A DNA stretch of 64,000 bases from an uncultured Bacteroidia bacterium (GCA_903905505.1 CAIVGL010000011.1:181967-245966); one strand, 5' to 3'. Numbered from the stretch's first letter, positions 8,022 to 18,134 are shown. Program-made: numbers and translations. Notes: generated by a model from the letters alone, not told the origin.

Positions 8022-10829
8022 TTAATTTAATTTGTCTTTTAAATACTGACCAGTATACGATTCTTGACAAAGGATTAGATTTTCAGGAGTACCTTCAAAA
8101 ACTTTATAACCCCCTTTTTCTCCCCCTTCTGGACCTAAATCAATTACCCAGTCGGCAACTTTTATCACTTCGGTATTGTGCTCAATGATTAATACAGTAT
8201 GGCCTCTAGAGATTAAGGCACCGATCGCATCGAGGAGCTTTCGGATATCATGAAAATGTAAGCCAGTTGTTGGTTCGTCAAAAATAAATAGGGTAGGGGT
8301 ATCGCGCTCTTTAGCCAAGAATGAGGCAAGTTTAATCCGCTGACTTTCTCCACCAGAAAGGGTGCTTGAGGATTGTCCTAGTTTGACATAACCTAGCCCA
8401 ACATCAGCCAATGGCATCAACTTCTTTGCAATTTTTTGACCATCGTGTTTGTCTGCTTTAGTGAAAAAGTCAATGGCTTCATCAACCGTCATCTCCAGTA
8501 AGTCAAAGATACTTTTTTCTTTGAATTTCACATCCAGTACATCGGCTTTGAACCTTTTCCCATTGCAGCTTTCACACGTTAAATGGATGTCAGCCATAAA
8601 CTGCATCTCTACCTTAATCTCACCCTCTCCTTGGCATTCATCACATCGGCCACCGTCAATATTAAAGGAGAAATGCGAAGCCGTAAATCCATTGATTTTA
8701 GAGGCTTGCTGCTCTGCATATAATTTACGAATATCATCGTACGTCTTGAGATATGTCACAGGATTTGATCTCGATGATTTGCCAATCGGATTCTGATCTA
8801 CAAATTCTACGGCAGTCACTAAGGCTAGATCACCTTGGAGCCTAGTATGATCACCCGTCTTCTCCCCATATTCACCGAGGTATTTGTTTAAAGCTGGGTA
8901 AAGGATTTTTTTAACTAACGAAGATTTTCCTGAGCCACTCACGCCAGTCACAACCGTTAACGTGTTCAAGGGAAACTTGACATCAATACCTTTTAGATTA
9001 TTTTCTCTAGCCCCTGTAATCTCTAAGTAATTATTCCATTTTCGGCGGTTGAGGGGTAAGGCTATTTTTTCAGTCCCATTGAGGTATTTAGCTGTTAAAC
9101 TTGTTGTATTTGATGCCAATTCACGATGAGAACCTTGAAATACAACTGATCCACCCTCTCTGCCCGCTAATGGACCAATATCGATAATCATATCTGCATC
9201 ACGGATAATCTCTTCGTCGTGCTCTACAATAATTACCGTGTTGCCTAAATCTTTTAATTTATGAAGTACTTTAATTAGTCTGGAGGTATCTCTTGAGTGT
9301 AAGCCAATTGATGGCTCGTCGAGGATATACATTGAGCCAACTAAACTGCTTCCTAGGGATGTCGCTAAATTAATTCGCTGTGACTCGCCACCCGATAAAG
9401 ATGCAGAAAGACGGTTAAGGGTAAGATACCCTAATCCTACATCACATAGAAATTCAATTCGATTGTTTATCTCAATTAATAATCGGTCAGAAACTGTTTT
9501 GTCGTGGTCTGATAGTTTTAACTTCTTGAAGAATGAACTAAGTTGATCGACCGGTTGAATAACCAGCTCTGAGATCGCTTTGCCTCCAATTTTAATGTAT
9601 GAAGCCTCTTTTTTTAGTCGTGTTCCTTCGCATTCTGGACAGATCGTTTTACCCCTGTACCGCGAAAGCATAACTCGATATTGAATCTTATAAGACTGTT
9701 CTTCTATAAATTTAAAGAACTGGTTTAGTCCTTCAAAGTGCTTGTTTCCAGTCCAAAGAACTCTTTTTTGATCATTCGTCAGATCGTAATATGGGGTGTG
9801 GATCGGAAAGTTAAATTTATCGGAGTTTAAAATCAATTGATCTTTCCATTCGCCCATCTTTTCACCTTTCCAACAGACAATAGCCTCTGCGAAGATGGAC
9901 AACGACTTATTTGGTATCACTAAGTCCTCATCAATTCCAATCGTTTTGCCGTATCCTTCGCAACTCGGACAAGCTCCTATTGGGTTGTTAAAGCTAAAGG
10001 AATGTAACGTTGGTTCTTCGAAAATAATCCCATCCGCTTCGAATTTATTCGAGAAATCTAAAAGGATCTGCTCTGGTTCTAGCATTATACGAACTAAACA
10101 TTGACCTTTTCCTTCATAAAAGGCAGTTTGTATAGAATCAGCTGCCCGGCTTTGAAGATCTTCGTCATCAGATACAGCGAATCTATCGATGACCAGATTC
10201 ATCTCTTTTAAGTTCTTCTCGGTCTGAAGAGCCTGATGCAAATCAGCAATCCGAATGACTTCATTCTTTATCTCGACCCTAGAAAATCCCTGTTGTTGTA
10301 ATAAATCAGCCTCTTGTTCTAGCGTTCTTTCATTGGTGATCTTGAATGGAGCTAACAGCACAATTTTTGTTCCTGTCGGATACGCAAAGATAGCCTTGAC
10401 GACATCGTTAACTTCATGTCTTACAACTTCTTTACCAGTTGTTGGAGAATAGGTTCTTCCAACTCTGGCGTATAGTAATTTTAGATAATCGTAGATTTCT
10501 GTTGATGTTCCTACCGTTGATCTGGGGTTGCGTGTGTTGACTTTTTGCTCAATGGCAATGGCAGGTGGAATCCCCTTAATGTAGTCTACGTCAGGCTTAT
10601 CCATTCGTCCGAGAAATTGGCGAGCATAAGACGATAGACTCTCTACATACCTCCGTTGCCCCTCGGCATAAAGCGTGTCGAAAGCTAAAGATGACTTTCC
10701 AGATCCGGAGAGTCCAGTAATTACAACTAATTGATCTCGAGGGATCTGAAGATCGATGTTTTTAAGGTTGTGGACCCTTGCTCCCTTAATGTCAATGTAT
10801 TGATTGTTTGTGCTTTTAATTTTTTTCAA
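8022..10829 (-). CDS. uvrA: UvrA, excinuclease ABC subunit A
   Basis: 935 residues, normal UvrA length. Two ABC ATPase modules have Walker A GLSGSGKSS (residues 39-47) and GVSGSGKSS in the second half, with signatures LSGGESQRINLA and LSGGESQRIKLA. Zinc-binding pairs CPSC/CPEC and CDEC/CESC are present. It recognises damage in nucleotide excision repair together with UvrB. The start must be TTG at 10829: there is no early in-frame ATG, an in-frame stop lies 15 nt upstream, and the N-terminus aligns well from MKKIKSTNNQ. The rare start suggests modest translation. The beta-helix gene follows 20 nt downstream. Confidence 0.97.
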   Translation of the reverse strand: MKKIKSTNNQYIDIKGARVHNLKNIDLQIPRDQLVVITGLSGSGKSSLAFDTLYAEGQRRYVESLSSYARQFLGRMDKPDVDYIKGIPPAIAIEQKVNTRNPRSTVGTSTEIYDYLKLLYARVGRTYSPTTGKEVVRHEVNDVVKAIFAYPTGTKIVLLAPFKITNERTLEQEADLLQQQGFSRVEIKNEVIRIADLHQALQTEKNLKEMNLVIDRFAVSDDEDLQSRAADSIQTAFYEGKGQCLVRIMLEPEQILLDFSNKFEADGIIFEEPTLHSFSFNNPIGACPSCEGYGKTIGIDEDLVIPNKSLSIFAEAIVCWKGEKMGEWKDQLILNSDKFNFPIHTPYYDLTNDQKRVLWTGNKHFEGLNQFFKFIEEQSYKIQYRVMLSRYRGKTICPECEGTRLKKEASYIKIGGKAISELVIQPVDQLSSFFKKLKLSDHDKTVSDRLLIEINNRIEFLCDVGLGYLTLNRLSASLSGGESQRINLATSLGSSLVGSMYILDEPSIGLHSRDTSRLIKVLHKLKDLGNTVIIVEHDEEIIRDADMIIDIGPLAGREGGSVVFQGSHRELASNTTSLTAKYLNGTEKIALPLNRRKWNNYLEITGARENNLKGIDVKFPLNTLTVVTGVSGSGKSSLVKKILYPALNKYLGEYGEKTGDHTRLQGDLALVTAVEFVDQNPIGKSSRSNPVTYLKTYDDIRKLYAEQQASKINGFTASHFSFNIDGGRCDECQGEGEIKVEMQFMADIHLTCESCNGKRFKADVLDVKFKEKSIFDLLEMTVDEAIDFFTKADKHDGQKIAKKLMPLADVGLGYVKLGQSSSTLSGGESQRIKLASFLAKERDTPTLFIFDEPTTGLHFHDIRKLLDAIGALISRGHTVLIIEHNTEVIKVADWVIDLGPEGGEKGGYKVFEGTPENLILCQESYTGQYLKDKLN

Positions 10830-11302
10830 TTCGTTTTTGTATCAATTTTACAACCTGCAAATTTACAAATACTTTTCATCGCTAATCAGCTGCCTAAATT
10901 GTTTTTTACCTAAAACTGTACGATTCGATTGTCAAGTCTGGTATGACTCGGTATTTAAATAAATTAGGATATAAACTGATTGAGTTTGAAAAATTAATAG
11001 ATTCTTAATCATGAAAGTTTAATTGGTTTATTTACTTGATTATTAGATTTTTGTGAAAACAGGAGCAGATGTTAAGATAGAATTTTGAATTGAAGCTCTT
11101 TATTCGCTTAATTGTTTGAAATCTATTGATTTATAGATGTATCTGAATGATTGTTTTGATTTTTAGTCCATTGATGCTAATTCTAATTCGTAGAATTGGG
11201 CTAATTAGTGAATTATTTGGTGTGTTTGTTTCGATGGATTGACTATTTTTGTGCTCGTTTTGATCATTTGAGAATAATATAAGATTGAGAGAAAATATTC
11301 AT
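10830..11302. other. Divergent uvrA/cysD intergenic region
   Basis: About 470 AT-rich nt without a credible coding frame. It holds a minus-strand TAAATTTG (10858-10865) that may serve uvrA, a small perfect hairpin (AATTCTA-attcg-TAGAATT, 11179-11197), and a plus-strand TATTTTTG (11244-11251) upstream of cysD. No known riboswitch or small RNA was recognised. The length would allow a regulated leader for cysD. Confidence 0.5.
11244..11251 (+). promoter_or_regulatory. -7 element upstream of cysD
   Basis: TATTTTTG fits TAnnTTTG, 51 nt before the cysD ATG. TTTG candidates upstream lie at 15 or 24 nt spacing, neither the ideal 19-21, so the promoter call is tentative. Confidence 0.4.
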
Positions 11303-12208
11303 ATGGAGCAGTATAGCATAAATCATTTAAGAGAACTTGAAGCAGAATCAATTTTTGTTCTTCGTGAAGTAGTCGCGCAGTTTGAAAAACCTGTCATGTT
11401 ATTTTCTGGAGGCAAAGATTCAATTGTGATGTTTCATTTGGCTTGTAAGGCATTTCATCCATTAAAGGTACCATTTCCTTTGATGCATATTGATACTGGT
11501 CATAATTTCGAGGAGACGATACAATATCGAGACGATTTAGCAGAAAAGACTGGTACACGTTTGATTGTTAAATACGTACAAGATTCAATTGATTCAGGAC
11601 GAGCTGTAGAAGAGAAGGGATTAAACGCTAGCCGTAATGTTCTTCAAACAGTTACCTTGCTTGATGCACTTGAAGAGTTGAAATTTGATTGTGCCATGGG
11701 AGGCGGTCGTCGTGACGAGGAAAAAGCTCGCGCAAAAGAACGTTTTTTCTCGCATCGTGATGAGTTTGGTCAATGGGATCCTAAAAATCAGCGACCTGAG
11801 TTATGGAATCTTTTTTGTGGTGCAAAGGAGATTGGTGAACATTTTCGCGTATTTCCAATAAGCAATTGGACAGAAATGGACGTTTGGCAATATATTTTAT
11901 TGGAAAATATCCCCATGCCAAGTTTGTACTTTACACACGAACGTGAAGTTTTTTGTAGGGATGGTGCGTGGATGGCTAGTGCCTCTTTTATGCAGTTAAA
12001 ACCCAATGAAAAATTGGAAGTTCGCAAAGTTCGTTGTCGTACTATTGGTGATATCACCTGTACTGGGGTGACACTTTCCGAAGCCAATTCGCTGGAAGAA
12101 ATTATACAAGAAGTAGCCGCCAGTCGTGTTACAGAACGTGGAAGTCGTTCCGATGATAAGCGCTCCGAAGCTGCGATGGAAGATCGCAAGCGCGAAGGTT
12201 ATTTTTAA
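11303..12208 (+). CDS. cysD: CysD, sulfate adenylyltransferase small subunit
   Basis: 301 residues from the ATG at 11303; an upstream in-frame TTG at 11285 would add six residues with no family support. The N-terminus (INHLRELEAESIFVLREV) and the PP-loop LFSGGKDSIVMFHLA are diagnostic of CysD, the ATP-sulfurylase catalytic subunit that makes adenosine 5'-phosphosulfate from ATP and sulfate. GGGRRDEEKARAKER and the C-terminal EDRKREGYF are also typical. cysN follows after 18 nt, giving the usual heterodimer. No APS kinase, PAPS reductase or sulfite reductase gene lies in the window, so it is open whether the APS feeds assimilation or sulfation. Confidence 0.97.
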   Translation: MEQYSINHLRELEAESIFVLREVVAQFEKPVMLFSGGKDSIVMFHLACKAFHPLKVPFPLMHIDTGHNFEETIQYRDDLAEKTGTRLIVKYVQDSIDSGRAVEEKGLNASRNVLQTVTLLDALEELKFDCAMGGGRRDEEKARAKERFFSHRDEFGQWDPKNQRPELWNLFCGAKEIGEHFRVFPISNWTEMDVWQYILLENIPMPSLYFTHEREVFCRDGAWMASASFMQLKPNEKLEVRKVRCRTIGDITCTGVTLSEANSLEEIIQEVAASRVTERGSRSDDKRSEAAMEDRKREGYF

Positions 12209-12226
12209 TTATACATTACAAAGAAT

Positions 12227-13498
12227 ATGTCTGGAAAAGATCACGGATATCTTGATATGGAATTACTGCGGTTTACCACTGCAGGAAGTGTTGATGACGG
12301 TAAAAGCACCTTGATTGGTCGACTTTTGTATGATAGTAAAGCCATCTTTGAAGATCAGATGGAGGCTTTGGAACAAGCAAGTATCAGCAGAGGGGGAGAA
12401 GAGGTTAATCTAGCCTTGCTAACCGATGGATTAAGAGCAGAACGCGAACAGGGTATCACTATCGATGTGGCCTATCGTTATTTTGCCACCCCTAAACGGA
12501 AATTTATTATTGCGGATACCCCTGGACATATTCAGTATACCCGAAATATGGTTACAGGTGCCTCCACAGCTAATGCGGCAGTTATTCTTATCGACGCACG
12601 AAATGGTGTGATCGAGCAAACTCGCCGTCATACTTATATTGCATCGTTATTGAATATTCCCCATATTCTGGTCTGTGTTAATAAAATGGATCTAGTCGAC
12701 TTTAGTGAAGACGTTTTTAATCGGATAAAATTAGATTTTCAAGACGTTGCAAGTCGTTTAGATGCGCAGGATATTCACTTTTTACCTATAAGTGCTAAGT
12801 TAGGTGATAATGTAGTGGATGCGTCTCAAAATATGCCTTGGTATACCGGTGACACATTTTTAGGCTTGCTTGAAGCTTTGCCGGTTGGCCAGGATTGGAA
12901 TCTTACTGACCCTCGTTTTCCTGTTCAATATGTTATTCGTCCTATTACCGACCAACATCATGATTATCGTGGATATGCTGGTCGCGTAGCTAGTGGCGTC
13001 TTTCGAGTTGGACAAGAAGTTGTGGCGCTTCCAGGTGGCCTAAAAACCACTATTGAGGCTATCGACTTTGCTGGTGAAAGTCTTGATTATGCTTTCCCTC
13101 CGCAGTCGGTCACTATTCGTCTGAAAGATGAAATTGACGTTAGCAGAGGATCAATGATCGTAGATGCTAAAAATCAACCTCAGCAATCGCAAGAGATCGA
13201 TTTGATGGTCTGCTGGCTAAATGAAAAACCACTTGTCGTAAAAGGTAAATATATGATTAAGCACAACTCAAATGAGATGCGTGGAATCATTACGGAGGTG
13301 AAGTATAAGGTTAATATCAATACGATCGAAGAGATCCATGATGATCTAAGTGTTGGCTTAAATCAGATTGCCAGAATAACGATAAAAACGACTAAGCCAC
13401 TATTTTTTGATCCCTATAAAAAGAACAGAGATACTGGAAGTTTGATCATTATCGATGAAGGGACAAACAATGTGGTCGGTGCAGGGATGATCTTGTAG
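12227..13498 (+). CDS. cysN: CysN, sulfate adenylyltransferase GTPase subunit
   Basis: 423 residues, an EF-Tu-like GTPase with G1 GSVDDGKSTLIGRLLYDSK (residues ~20-38), REQGITIDVAYRYF, G3 DTPGHIQYTRNM and G4 NKMD. The usual Glu after DTPGH is Ile here. Two beta-barrel domains follow. GTP hydrolysis drives APS synthesis by the CysD partner. It ends without a fused CysC (APS kinase) domain and is somewhat shorter than enterobacterial CysN. It is co-transcribed with cysD and ended by a strong hairpin at 13515-13548. Confidence 0.96.
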   Translation: MSGKDHGYLDMELLRFTTAGSVDDGKSTLIGRLLYDSKAIFEDQMEALEQASISRGGEEVNLALLTDGLRAEREQGITIDVAYRYFATPKRKFIIADTPGHIQYTRNMVTGASTANAAVILIDARNGVIEQTRRHTYIASLLNIPHILVCVNKMDLVDFSEDVFNRIKLDFQDVASRLDAQDIHFLPISAKLGDNVVDASQNMPWYTGDTFLGLLEALPVGQDWNLTDPRFPVQYVIRPITDQHHDYRGYAGRVASGVFRVGQEVVALPGGLKTTIEAIDFAGESLDYAFPPQSVTIRLKDEIDVSRGSMIVDAKNQPQQSQEIDLMVCWLNEKPLVVKGKYMIKHNSNEMRGIITEVKYKVNINTIEEIHDDLSVGLNQIARITIKTTKPLFFDPYKKNRDTGSLIIIDEGTNNVVGAGMIL

Positions 13499-13514
13499 TT
13501 GATAATTCACAAAC

Positions 13515-13548
13515 AAAAAAGAGGAGCTAAAAATAGCTCCTCTTTTTT
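13515..13548. terminator. Bidirectional rho-independent terminator, cysN / outer-membrane protein gene
   Basis: A perfect stem GAGGAGCTA (13521-13529) / TAGCTCCTC (13534-13542) with an AAAA loop is flanked by six A and six T, so it gives a T-tract in both directions. It sits between the convergent cysN and the barrel-protein gene ending at 13568. Confidence 0.93.
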
Positions 13549-13567
13549 GTTGAATCTTACTTCGAAT

Positions 13568-15076
13568 CTATAATTTAATTCCTAACGTGACCATCAATTC
13601 ACTTCTATTACTTTGATATTTTACAGGGTCATTACTTGGGTAGATAAAGTTATATTGTGTTTTTTGTGCAAGACTATACGAAACGTCTATTGAAACGTTC
13701 TCTATACGATAGCCAATACCCGCATTGATCGTGTGATAATTGAATTTATTGTTGGGTAGAGCATCGGTAGAATTTGAGACAAATGGATTCCCAAAGAGTT
13801 CGTATCCTGCACGTAAATAGACGGCATCTGCTGGCTTATATTCACCCCCGATTCGTAAGTTGGAAACCGATTTATAGCTTTCTTGGATATCTGTATTTTC
13901 AGATGAAAATGCATATCCATCTCTGCCGCTCATATACTCTATTTTATTGTAGCTTACCTTTTCATAATCCAACGATATCATCCCTTTTTTCTCGAATTGA
14001 TAAGCAAGACTTGCAATTAATCGCGTTGGGGTATTCATCTTATAGCCATAGTCCCCTAGTGGAGTCTCTGCTTTATGACCGCCATCAGCATCTACGCTAA
14101 CTCCGGTTAGGTTGGAGGACATTACAGCACTGTAGTTCTCTTTGAAGTTGAAATAGGTAGGCGTATGAATGGCTAGTCCAAGGCGCAAGTAATTTGTCGG
14201 TTTTAGAATGGCGCCAATCTTTAAATTGTACCCCATCCCTCTAGTGCTTGCTGAATTGGAATAATCAAATCGACCAAAGTCACCACCCTCTGAATAATTA
14301 GAGAGTTCATTGTAATAAAGGTCTTGCATACCTAAAGTTGCTCCTAAGTAGAGCTTGTGATTAATATTTCCAGCCATCGAAAATACATATTCATTTAAGA
14401 ATCCTTCTTTCGTGATTGTTAAATTTTGATTGACTAAATCACCTTCATATAAAATTGATTGATATTGATTGCCAATTCCACTAAGATCTGGATTCGATAC
14501 ATCGATTAAGTAGTTTTCCCAGGCTAGTTTGCTCTCCCAAGGAATGGATCCGTTGTCGTAGGGTTTATTCTCATCGTATAGACTACTGCTCATGATTCCA
14601 TTGGTATTTTCAGCAAATAGATCCATGCGTGAATGTGGTGATCCGTTTTTGCTCACAGAGATTGATTGATTAAAATTAGCTAATTTGTTAAACCCAACTC
14701 CAAAGTTAATGGAGACTAATCCGGTGTTGCCCTCTTGCAGAGGATTGGTAAAAACATAACCTAGATTGGTGAAATTCATTGAGCTGTTCCTCGCGGATGA
14801 TTTTTGACCTTGATATTCAGAGGTTGTATTATTCATCCCTAGAACATTTAGGGTGGTGGATAACTCTGGTCTGAGATATATAGCCAATCCTGCTGGATTA
14901 ATGCTTAAAGTAGAAAAATCACCGCCTATTGCTCCGACTGCATTACCCATGGCTTTGGACCGAGCTGTTGCGCCAAAATTTTGTTGTGAAAAAAGCAATG
15001 CCTGATCGATATATTGGCCAAATGATTGAGCCATAATGGCTGCAGATAAGGTGAGGGTAAGGAGTATTCGTTTCAT
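13568..15076 (-). CDS. OmpP1/FadL-family outer-membrane beta-barrel protein
   Basis: 502 residues. The signal peptide ends about SFGQ. The mature N-terminus has the family pattern ARSKAMGNAVGAIGGDFSTL followed by SINPAGLAIY, seen in OmpP1/FadL/TodX transporters, often annotated as hemin receptor in this phylum. Alternating strands with terminal VTLGIKL are consistent with a barrel. It probably transports a hydrophobic or small solute across the outer membrane; the ligand is unknown. It lies 31 nt downstream of the Gly-rich lipoprotein gene on the same strand, so co-expression is likely. Confidence 0.87.
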   Translation of the reverse strand: MKRILLTLTLSAAIMAQSFGQYIDQALLFSQQNFGATARSKAMGNAVGAIGGDFSTLSINPAGLAIYLRPELSTTLNVLGMNNTTSEYQGQKSSARNSSMNFTNLGYVFTNPLQEGNTGLVSINFGVGFNKLANFNQSISVSKNGSPHSRMDLFAENTNGIMSSSLYDENKPYDNGSIPWESKLAWENYLIDVSNPDLSGIGNQYQSILYEGDLVNQNLTITKEGFLNEYVFSMAGNINHKLYLGATLGMQDLYYNELSNYSEGGDFGRFDYSNSASTRGMGYNLKIGAILKPTNYLRLGLAIHTPTYFNFKENYSAVMSSNLTGVSVDADGGHKAETPLGDYGYKMNTPTRLIASLAYQFEKKGMISLDYEKVSYNKIEYMSGRDGYAFSSENTDIQESYKSVSNLRIGGEYKPADAVYLRAGYELFGNPFVSNSTDALPNNKFNYHTINAGIGYRIENVSIDVSYSLAQKTQYNFIYPSNDPVKYQSNRSELMVTLGIKL

Positions 15077-15107
15077 TTTTGTTTTTCTTTATGTATTAAA
15101 CTGTTTA

Positions 15108-16499
15108 TTAGTGTCTACGGCCTCCACCGCCACCGCCGGCATTGCCACCTCCTGAGAATGATCCGCCACCACCGCCACCACCGCCGCCGGTTGAGCTATT
15201 GCTTCTAATTGGTGCCGAGTAGGTTGGTGATTGACCAGATGAATAGCTGCTTCTTATGGTGCTTCCAGAGCTGCTTCCGCCACTTCGTGCACCTTGACTA
15301 GGTGCAGCAATACGACTAGAACCGCGATTGTAAGTACTTCCTACAGATGAACCTCCTGGATTATTGGTACTATTCGAACCTTGTGGTCTAGCATATTGGC
15401 GAGATACCCCACTATTGTAACTTCCTTGCACGTTTGGTCTTGGTCTTGAATAGGTGGGAGTATATCGTGAAGCTCCATTGGTAGCCCCTTGTGATCTCAC
15501 ATTCCCATTGCTTTGTCCTACTGATTGTTGTCTCCGTAAATTAGTAAGGGTTTGTCCACTTCTGCCAGAACCTGATTGTACTGCACCATTAAAAGTGGCA
15601 CTTTTTGTTCCATTTGGACTTACGGTATATCGTGTTCCAGCTTGCCTTGTTGAGCCGGTTGAATTCGCTCCATTAACTATATTTGAATTGGTTCCAGCAC
15701 CTCTAGAGGAACCAACTAATGATCGACTAATGCTATTTCTTCCCGAATAAGTGGCTCCTTGTGAGTTGCGACTTAATCCGCTTAGGCCCATACTACTTGC
15801 ACCACCTCTGCCAGCGGCATTTTGACGACCATAATAACGATCATGGTAATTTCCATGTTGATAATTGTCATAGCCGTAATTGTTCCCCCAGTACATATTT
15901 GACATTCCCCAGCCACCATAATAAGGGCTGTAATATCCGCCATAACCAAACCCGCCATAACCAAATCCTCCATAGCCAAATCCACCGTAGCCAAACCCGC
16001 CGTACCAGTTGTTATAGCCAAAGGCACCATAGAGAGCTCCAACGCCTAAACCCCATCCAAAACCAAAGCCTGGAGAGTAGTAGGAATCCCAATAAGGGTC
16101 ATACGCATAAGGATTATGAAATGTGCGAATACGCATCGTGTAATCAAGATCTTCGGGTTCTTCATAACTGTCGATATAATTATTCGATTCATCAATTTGA
16201 TCGGTTCCTTGATTGTTTGCCTGTCCATCATTTAAGGTATAGGCTTGGTTATTCGATTGTTGATCTGAAAAATAGTTATCTACTATTTTTCCGGCGTCCT
16301 CTTGGCGAATTCCAGATATCGTGCCAGAGCGCTTGATTTCATGCGGCCTATTTGGCGAGTCACTTACAATCACGGGCGCATGATCACCAGGCGAGAAATA
16401 AGCATCGTCGACATAGGGTCCAGTGGTTATCATATTCCCAGTCGTACAAGCACTTGCAAGAAGTGCAATGAATGACAGCAGTTTGAGATTTGTTTTCAT
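15108..16499 (-). CDS. Low-complexity Gly/Ser/Tyr-rich lipoprotein
   Basis: 463 residues. The lipobox is LLASAC with the acylated Cys at about residue 18, so it is a lipoprotein. After an acidic region, a Gly-Phe-Tyr segment has tandem YGGFG units (encoded at 15937-16006). A long Ser/Gly/Asn/Arg-rich tail ends in runs of glycine and RRH. Such composition suggests an extended, sticky surface or periplasmic polymer rather than an enzyme. I recognise no domain. It is transcribed ahead of the beta-barrel gene and divergently from proS; the shared 99-nt spacer must hold both promoters. The antisense strand carries a long open frame that is only a by-product of its biased composition. Confidence 0.8.
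   Translation of the reverse strand: MKTNLKLLSFIALLASACTTGNMITTGPYVDDAYFSPGDHAPVIVSDSPNRPHEIKRSGTISGIRQEDAGKIVDNYFSDQQSNNQAYTLNDGQANNQGTDQIDESNNYIDSYEEPEDLDYTMRIRTFHNPYAYDPYWDSYYSPGFGFGWGLGVGALYGAFGYNNWYGGFGYGGFGYGGFGYGGFGYGGYYSPYYGGWGMSNMYWGNNYGYDNYQHGNYHDRYYGRQNAAGRGGASSMGLSGLSRNSQGATYSGRNSISRSLVGSSRGAGTNSNIVNGANSTGSTRQAGTRYTVSPNGTKSATFNGAVQSGSGRSGQTLTNLRRQQSVGQSNGNVRSQGATNGASRYTPTYSRPRPNVQGSYNSGVSRQYARPQGSNSTNNPGGSSVGSTYNRGSSRIAAPSQGARSGGSSSGSTIRSSYSSGQSPTYSAPIRSNSSTGGGGGGGGGSFSGGGNAGGGGGGRRH
15937..16006 (-). repeat. In-frame 15-nt tandem repeat coding YGGFG
   Basis: Four full 15-nt units (15937-15951, 15952-15966, 15967-15981, 15982-15996) and a partial fifth, differing at a few mostly third-codon positions, encode consecutive YGGFG pentapeptides in the lipoprotein. 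Slippage could change the copy number without frameshift. Confidence 0.9.
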
Positions 16500-16598
16500 G
16501 ATTTGTTCTCCTTTATATTTATATATCCCAGAACTTTTCGTTATTTTGTGGGATAAAATTATTAATTAATAAGCAAATACTATACCAAAAAATAAGTA

Positions 16599-18074
16599 AT
16601 GGCAAAAGTTCTCACTTCTAAGGCAGAAAATTATTCACAATGGTACAATGACCTAGTCTCAAAAGCAGACTTAGCAGAAAATTCAGCTGTTCGTGGTTGT
16701 ATGGTAATCAAACCGTATGGCTATGCAATATGGGAGAAAATGCAGGCTCAGCTAGATAAGATGTTTAAAGACACGGGCCATGTAAATGCCTACTTTCCTT
16801 TATTTATTCCTAAATCATTCTTTTCTAAAGAAGCTGCCCATGTAGATGGATTTGCCAAGGAATGTGCCGTGGTTACCCATTATCGTTTAATGAACGATCC
16901 CGATGGCAATGGTGTCGTTGTGGATCCTGATGCAAAATTAGAAGAAGAGCTAATTATCCGACCAACTTCCGAGACCATTATCTGGAGTACCTATAAAAAT
17001 TGGATTCAATCTTACCGAGATCTTCCAATCCTTTGCAACCAATGGGCTAATGTGGTGCGTTGGGAAATGCGTACCCGAATGTTTCTTCGGACCACGGAGT
17101 TTCTGTGGCAAGAAGGCCATACGGCTCATGAAACAGCTCAGGAAGCATTAGCAGAAACAACACAGATGATCAATGTTTATGCGAGCTTTGCCGAAGAATT
17201 TATGGCGATCCCTGTTATTAAGGGCGCTAAATCGGCCAATGAACGGTTTGCCGGGGCTCTTGAAACGTATACCATCGAGGCTTTAATGCAAGATGGAAAA
17301 GCTTTGCAGTCAGGTACTTCACATTTTTTGGGACAAAATTTTGCTAAAGCTTTTGATGTGCAATTTGCAAATCGTGATGGTAAATTAGATTATGTCTGGG
17401 CTTCTTCTTGGGGTGTTTCTACACGACTTATTGGAGCTCTAATTATGGCGCACTCCGACGACAATGGACTAGTGCTTCCTCCTAAATTAGCTCCTTATCA
17501 GGTCGTCATCATTCCAATCTATAAAAATGAAGAGCAATTAGCTGAAATTTCTGTTAAAGTTGATGAGATTGTTACCAAACTTAAAGCTCGCGGCATTAGT
17601 GTTAAATACGACAACCGTGATTCTCAGCGACCGGGTTGGAAATTTGCAGAATATGAACTTAAAGGTGTTCCAGTGCGATTGGCAATTGGACCACGGGATT
17701 TGGAAAACGGGTCTGTCGAAGTGGCTCGTCGCGATACACTCGAGAAATCGATCGAACAATTGGAGAATATTGACCAATTTGTGGCCGATTTATTAGATAA
17801 GATTCAAGAAAATATTTACAATAAAGCTTTTCAATTTAGAGAAGAGAATACGACCAAAGTCGATTCTTACGATCAATTTAAAGAGCTATTGGTCTCTAAA
17901 GGTGGATTCTTTCTGGCGCACTGGGATGGCACTGTTGAGACTGAATTGAAAATTAAGGAAGAGACGAAAGCAACAATTCGCTGTATCCCTTTTGATGGGA
18001 TCGAAGAGGAGGGTAAATGTATGGTTACCGGCAAACCTTCTTCACAGCGTGTAATTTTTGCCTTGGCATACTAA
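16599..18074 (+). CDS. proS: Prolyl-tRNA synthetase (short, eukaryote/archaea-type)
   Basis: 491 residues, class II synthetase. Motif 2 is [20 protein letters not shown], with RPTSETIIW and [16 protein letters not shown] in the active site, followed by an anticodon-binding domain with [12 protein letters not shown] and [18 protein letters not shown]. It lacks the large editing insertion of the E. coli type and has the extra C-terminal domain of the archaeal/eukaryotic form, as usual for Bacteroidota. It charges tRNA-Pro. The gene is monocistronic or leads into pepT 60 nt downstream. Confidence 0.97.
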   Translation: MAKVLTSKAENYSQWYNDLVSKADLAENSAVRGCMVIKPYGYAIWEKMQAQLDKMFKDTGHVNAYFPLFIPKSFFSKEAAHVDGFAKECAVVTHYRLMNDPDGNGVVVDPDAKLEEELIIRPTSETIIWSTYKNWIQSYRDLPILCNQWANVVRWEMRTRMFLRTTEFLWQEGHTAHETAQEALAETTQMINVYASFAEEFMAIPVIKGAKSANERFAGALETYTIEALMQDGKALQSGTSHFLGQNFAKAFDVQFANRDGKLDYVWASSWGVSTRLIGALIMAHSDDNGLVLPPKLAPYQVVIIPIYKNEEQLAEISVKVDEIVTKLKARGISVKYDNRDSQRPGWKFAEYELKGVPVRLAIGPRDLENGSVEVARRDTLEKSIEQLENIDQFVADLLDKIQENIYNKAFQFREENTTKVDSYDQFKELLVSKGGFFLAHWDGTVETELKIKEETKATIRCIPFDGIEEEGKCMVTGKPSSQRVIFALAY

Positions 18075-18134
18075 AATAAGACCCACGGCTCACTAGGAGT
18101 TAAATCATTTATTAAAGATTAGGCTTTATCGATT

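Noticed and set aside
11788..12189. A 133-codon minus-strand frame inside cysD
   Set aside because: Fully antisense to a conserved gene and without recognisable domain or ribosome-binding context.
15937..16006. Regular 15-nt repeats that might suggest a CRISPR array
   Set aside because: No spacers, unit is too short and in-frame with YGGFG codons; a coding tandem repeat.
15761..16336. A 191-codon open frame on the plus strand antisense to the Gly-rich lipoprotein
   Set aside because: It is produced by the biased composition of the real gene; it is His/Arg/Ser-rich with no domain, no start context, and would be embedded in a well-supported lipoprotein gene.
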